From: Deuterostichococcus epilithicus
Taxonomy: Eukaryota > Chlorophyta > Trebouxiophyceae > Prasiolales > Stichococcaceae
DNA: 64,000 bases
Assembly: GCA_033439295.1 (NCBI GenBank)
Contig: JAVTLE010000015.1
Span: 868,001-932,000 of the forward strand
Direction: 5' to 3'
In this document: in pieces, positions 60,701 through 64,000 of the stretch
How the letters are laid out: each line of letters begins with the position of its first letter
Numbering within the stretch: the stretch's first letter is position 1
The notes under the pieces: generated by a model
The model's input: the letters and a program-made list of their open reading frames with translations, nothing else
Told to the model about the DNA's origin: nothing
Database searches by the model: none
Translations under genes and position numbers: made by a program

Positions 60701-61668
60701 CACGGCGCACGCGGAGAGGTGTGGACAGGTCCCAGAAGTCCTTCAGGCATCGATCTCGCGCTGGCAGGTTCCGTTCACACTTGTTCCTTCCTCCCACAGG
60801 CGGGCTGCGCATGACGCGTGCAGAGCGTGTGGACAGGTATCGTGAGAAGAAGGCGCGTCGCACCGACGGCGCCACCGTCCGCTACGTTGCCCGCCAGCTC
60901 AACGCCCACAGGTGCCCTGCTGCCGCCAATTGCTCCAGCCAAAGCCTGTCGTCCTCCCTCTCACATCCGCATGCACCGCCCTGTGCACGCCCCACCCTGC
61001 CAGCATGCCCGCTACCTTGCGACCGACTGCGACAGTCGGCAGACCATCAGCTGATCTCGCCATCAGCCCAAGGTGCTGCCTGCTTTTCGTCATGACCGGA
61101 GGTGGGTGATATACGCAGGCGACCACGCATCAAGGGGCGCTTCGTGAAGGCAGAGGAGCTGGCCGATTACCTTGCTGCCCACCCCGACGTGCGATTCTTT
61201 GTTGTGTTGAACGACTCTTCGCTTCTGTGTTCTTCAAAGTGCCAAGCAGAGCAGCATGCGCCTTGTGGCCTGCCGTGGCTGAGGCCCTTGCTTCTATGCT
61301 GAATTGCCTTCGAAAGAGTCTGCCCTCTTGACGACGCCTTGGCACAGCGTCTGCAAGCGCGCTGCTCCATGGGCACGGGGCGCCCAGTCGTGCCTGTCTG
61401 GGCGAGGCCCACGGCCGCAGTGCTGATGATCGCAAGGGGTGGCGAATGAGGACGCTTGCGGTGATGCGCAGGCCGCTGTACCGGCACTGCTGGGGAAGGG
61501 GGGCGAACTCGGCGAGGGCGGTGAGTCGGAGTCGGCGGCCCACACCAGCGGCGGAGACGACTCCACGGCAGTCGCCCTGTCGGCGCCTGCCGGGCGGGAC
61601 CCGCGGCCCGGTNNGCGAGCGGCGTCAGCACGCTGCGCCCCAAGTCGCCCGCAGCCGCCACCGCCTGA
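57703..61668 (+). CDS. Gln-rich CCT-domain transcriptional regulator (5' end unresolved)
   Basis: The CCT motif (from CONSTANS, CO-like, TOC1) mediates DNA or HAP/NF-Y complex binding in light, clock and flowering regulators. Exons: 57703-57908 (Gln-rich; first in-frame ATG at 57734), 58072-about 59802 (SAPMGMMPTPNML, then a 500-residue Gln/Met/Pro/Ser-rich region), about 60155-60330, about 60801-60911 (RAERVDRYREKKARR, VRYVARQLNAHR), 61120-61188 (RPRIKGRFVKAEELADYL) and a terminal part about 61470-61668 (acidic, SESAAHTSGGDDS, then STLRPKSPAAATA). The splice 60911 to 61120 restores the continuous CCT consensus ending RPRIKGRFVK. The phase of 57703 suggests an earlier exon that I could not find. 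Bases 61613-61614 are undetermined. No B-box, receiver or GATA finger is visible. Role inferred from the domain only. Confidence 0.8.
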
Positions 61669-62669
61669 GCCGCTTCCAGCTTGGGCCTTTCCAAGCCTCG
61701 GCGGCGCCCAACTTCCGGCGTCGCCGGGGGTGCCGGCAGCTGTGTGGCGCGCCGGCCTTCGCAGCAAGGTCGGCCCGAATGCGCTGCATAGTACCCTCAC
61801 CAGCTGGGGTGTTGCAATCCTGCAGCCTGCAGGCCTGCAGGCAGCGGCGACGCTGCACGCCTCACAGCACCCACAGGCGTCTGGCAATTCGACAAGGAAA
61901 CGGCAAGCCGATTGCCCCTGGCGCCGGCGCGACCGAGAAGTCACATTCTGCTGACCCAGTGGCACCGACCCTGTGGTCAGAGCGCTCGGGCGCAACAAGT
62001 GGGCAAGCCCCACGCGGGCAGCTGGGCACGGCTGTTGGCGCACGATGCCTGGCGCTGCTGACGGCGCAGCCTCCCGCTCTCAGGACCTTGGACGAGCGAG
62101 GGGGAGGGTCAGCGGCCATACTTGAGAGACACCATTGTCTCTGTTGGGAGACCATGTCTTAATTTGCTTGATCCGCAATCTGCTGCTGCTGTGGCTCCTC
62201 CGCAGCAGAGTATTTGCCGGGAGCTCTGCCTGCACTTCCGGAGCGCGATGCGCCTCAGAATCATCTTAGAAGCCCTTGTCTGTCTGGACAATTGAGGAAT
62301 GGTGACGGACATCGCCTTTGGTTTGCCTTTGGTCTGGCAGAATGGCGGCGCTTGCGGCAGGGTGATACCCTTGCCACTTCAAAAGCTTTACTTCGCATTG
62401 ATGTAATGTTTTGAGTTGTTGTTGGCGTGTTAACGGGGTCGCAACGCACGTCCCCATCGGCCAAGTAGGTGTTTCTGCACTTCCCGACTCCCAGCCAGCG
62501 GGAAGGATACAATATTCAGGGGGGACAGATGCAAAACGGGAAGATAGCCGTTTCGGAGTGAGCTAGCGTCCCCAGGCTTTCACGCCCTGCACCAGCGGCA
62601 TACCGGGGCATTTCTGCAGCGAGGCAGCTCGAACGGATCTGGCGGGTTGCCTGTGGCGCCACAGCAACC
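61669..62669. other. Intergenic region CCT gene / LSM14 gene
   Basis: About 1 kb holding the CCT-gene 3' untranslated region and the LSM14 promoter. The part 62150-62560 is relatively AT-rich. No gene, RNA or repeat was recognised. Confidence 0.45.
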
Positions 62670-64000
62670 ATGGCGGAGCAGGAGGCCGGGCAGGGAGGTG
62701 GCATCCCGTACATCGGTTCGCTTATCTCGCTGGTCTCGGCCAGCGGGCAGCGGTACAGGGGCACCCTTTACACGGTGGACCTCAACGAGAGCACCATCGC
62801 CCTCCAGAACGGTGTGTCAGCTGCATGCTGTGCTGCCTGTGCTCGCGCGGATGTCAGACCCTTCACGGACTCTGCCGTGCTGGTGACCTGCCGATCGCGG
62901 CCGAAGGGACGCTGAGTCTCCACACCTGGCGCGTGCAGTCACTCTAGGTGCAGATGACGCGCCGGCCGGACCGGTGTATGAGTTCATCAAGTTTCGAGGT
63001 AACTGTCGCCGATCACATCCTCGCACTGCTGGCCGTGTCAGCAGTGACTGTGTTACTCCATCGCCATACGCGTGCCAGGCCATGAACTTGGCTTCCATGA
63101 TGTCTTCCGGCCTGCGTTTCAAGCTGCATCGCGCACATCCACCTCTGACGCACATACGCCCCCAGTTGCTCCTGCCGCGTGCAGGCTCTGACATCGCCGA
63201 GCTGACGGTGCTCGCTAACGGGCCCGAGCCGGACGCGGCCTCATCCCAGCCTGCAAAGGTGCCACTGTTGTGTCGGGCATCCCCCTACTTGAGCCATGTG
63301 CAGGTGCCGCAGGCGCTCAACGTCGATGCATGGCAGCCAATCTCACGGCTGCGTGCCAGCATGTTGATTCAGCATTGGACGACGGCTGCTTGACGTGCTG
63401 CGGCAGTCCATGGCTGGCGGCAGGACATTGTTGCCGCTGATGCATCAACTTTCGCCTCCCGGCCCCTATGACCTCCACATGGAGCCCATGCACACTAGCA
63501 CACGAAGTCTGCTACTTGATGAGCAGCCGTTCCAGCTGGTCCACCACCCTCCACATTGCCGCACGTGCAGGAGGCGCTGGCCGCGCCGCCGCCGGTGGCG
63601 GAGCAGCCGACGGCAGGCGGCGCCCCCATCGCGCCCTCCGCACCGAAGGTCACGCCCTGGTCGCAGCCGCCGCCACCAGGCACAGGTACTGGGGACGCAC
63701 GTCTCCTGCTAGACGCCCCCCTGCCAGCGCCACACACAGTTATAGTCGCACCAGAGAAGTGCTCGCCCAAGTGATGTGATCGGATCGCGACTGGCTCCGA
63801 AGCTGAGCAAGCACCGGTGCTGCCCAGCCCTCTGCAGTACCCCTGAAATTCCTTTCCTCTGCCCTTCACAGCGCCCGGACTAGGGGGCGCCGCGCCGCCG
63901 CCGCCGCCGCCGCCGCCGCCACAGCAGGCGGCGCCGGCGCGCCGCAGCCGCCGCGGGCGCCCGCGCCGACGGTGCTGCTCACGCCGGCGGCGCCGCCGCG
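62670..64000 (+). CDS. LSM14/SCD6/DCP5-type mRNA-control protein (5' part; runs off the window)
   Basis: Proteins of this family repress translation and promote decapping in P-bodies. Exon 1, 62670-62811, encodes IPYIGSLISLVSASGQRYRG and LYTVDLNESTIALQN, the first strands of the N-terminal LSm domain. A later exon at 62948-62999 gives DDAPAGPVYEFIKFRG, followed by one at about 63184-63259 with SDIAELTVLANGPE. These match the vYEyIiFRgsDIkDL block. Further exons are Pro/Ala-rich (about 63570-63686: EALAAPPPVAEQPT, VTPWSQPPPPGT; 63872-end: PGLGGAAPPPPPP). The family block VRSFGTEGR that normally follows IALQN is absent: exon 1 splices in phase straight to 62948. The FDF and TFG boxes and any RGG region would lie beyond the window. 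Confidence 0.85.

Noticed and set aside
63290-63575. A further exon copy in the LSM14 gene (GTGCAG followed by AGGCGCT at two sites)
   Set aside because: The shared stretch is too short to separate from chance in GC-rich sequence.

Overview
This window is nuclear DNA of a green alga, most likely a trebouxiophyte of the Chlorella type. Coding sequence is GC-rich, and almost every gene is cut into many short exons by introns of about 40-500 bases. The gene set is plant-like: a plastid HSP70 with a transit peptide, an ELF3-like protein, a CCT-domain protein, an LSM14/DCP5 protein and an ER-type calcium ATPase. No bacterial operon, tRNA, rRNA, mobile element or CRISPR array was recognised. Gene models were built by eye from conserved protein blocks plus splice sites whose phases agree. 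Several are exact exon by exon; others are only partly resolved.

Layout: (1) 567-1643 (-) histone H2A with an H2A.X-like tail. (2) 3027-7739 (-) Gln/Met/Gly-rich protein with an ELF3-type core. (3) 8654-10004 (+) small armadillo-repeat protein. (4) 10468-12666 (-) FEN-type 5'-3' exonuclease joined to a RAP-like tail. (5) 12968-21183 (+) SERCA-type Ca2+-ATPase, 20 exons, 1087 aa. (6) 21752-26672 (+) plastid HSP70, 12 exons, 704 aa. (7, 8) 27517-29712 and 30583-32347 (+) two tandem short-chain dehydrogenases. (9) 33335-40371 (-) FHA-domain protein with a PP1-docking-like motif and a PHD finger. (10) 40957-48288 (+) NOP14. (11) 48787-51874 (+) family 31 glycosyltransferase, 9 exons, 480 aa. (12) 52872-56510 (-) double-hotdog acyl-CoA thioesterase. 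(13) 57703-61668 (+) Gln-rich CCT-domain protein. (14) 62670-end (+) LSM14/DCP5-type protein, cut by the window edge.

The genes do not form one pathway. They cover chromatin (H2A, FHA-PHD), ribosome assembly (NOP14), protein folding in the plastid (HSP70B), ER calcium (SERCA), lipid metabolism (thioesterase, possibly the dehydrogenases), cell-surface glycans (GT31), mRNA control (LSM14) and clock or light-type regulation (ELF3-like, CCT). Several pairs are head-to-head with short shared upstream regions (301 bases between exonuclease and SERCA, 585 between FHA-PHD and NOP14).

The most unusual content is in the gene structures. First, at least seven intronic segments are decayed partial tandem copies of the neighbouring exon end, usually 90-150 bases away, in SERCA (two), HSP70B, NOP14 (two) and the thioesterase (two copies). 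Second, introns starting with GC instead of GT are frequent: four of the 19 SERCA introns, checked by reading frame and protein conservation, plus about four elsewhere. Third, the tandem dehydrogenase pair has identical exon sizes except that two neighbouring introns exist in only one copy. Two protein architectures (FHA + PP1-docking + PHD; FEN exonuclease + RAP) also deserve a check.
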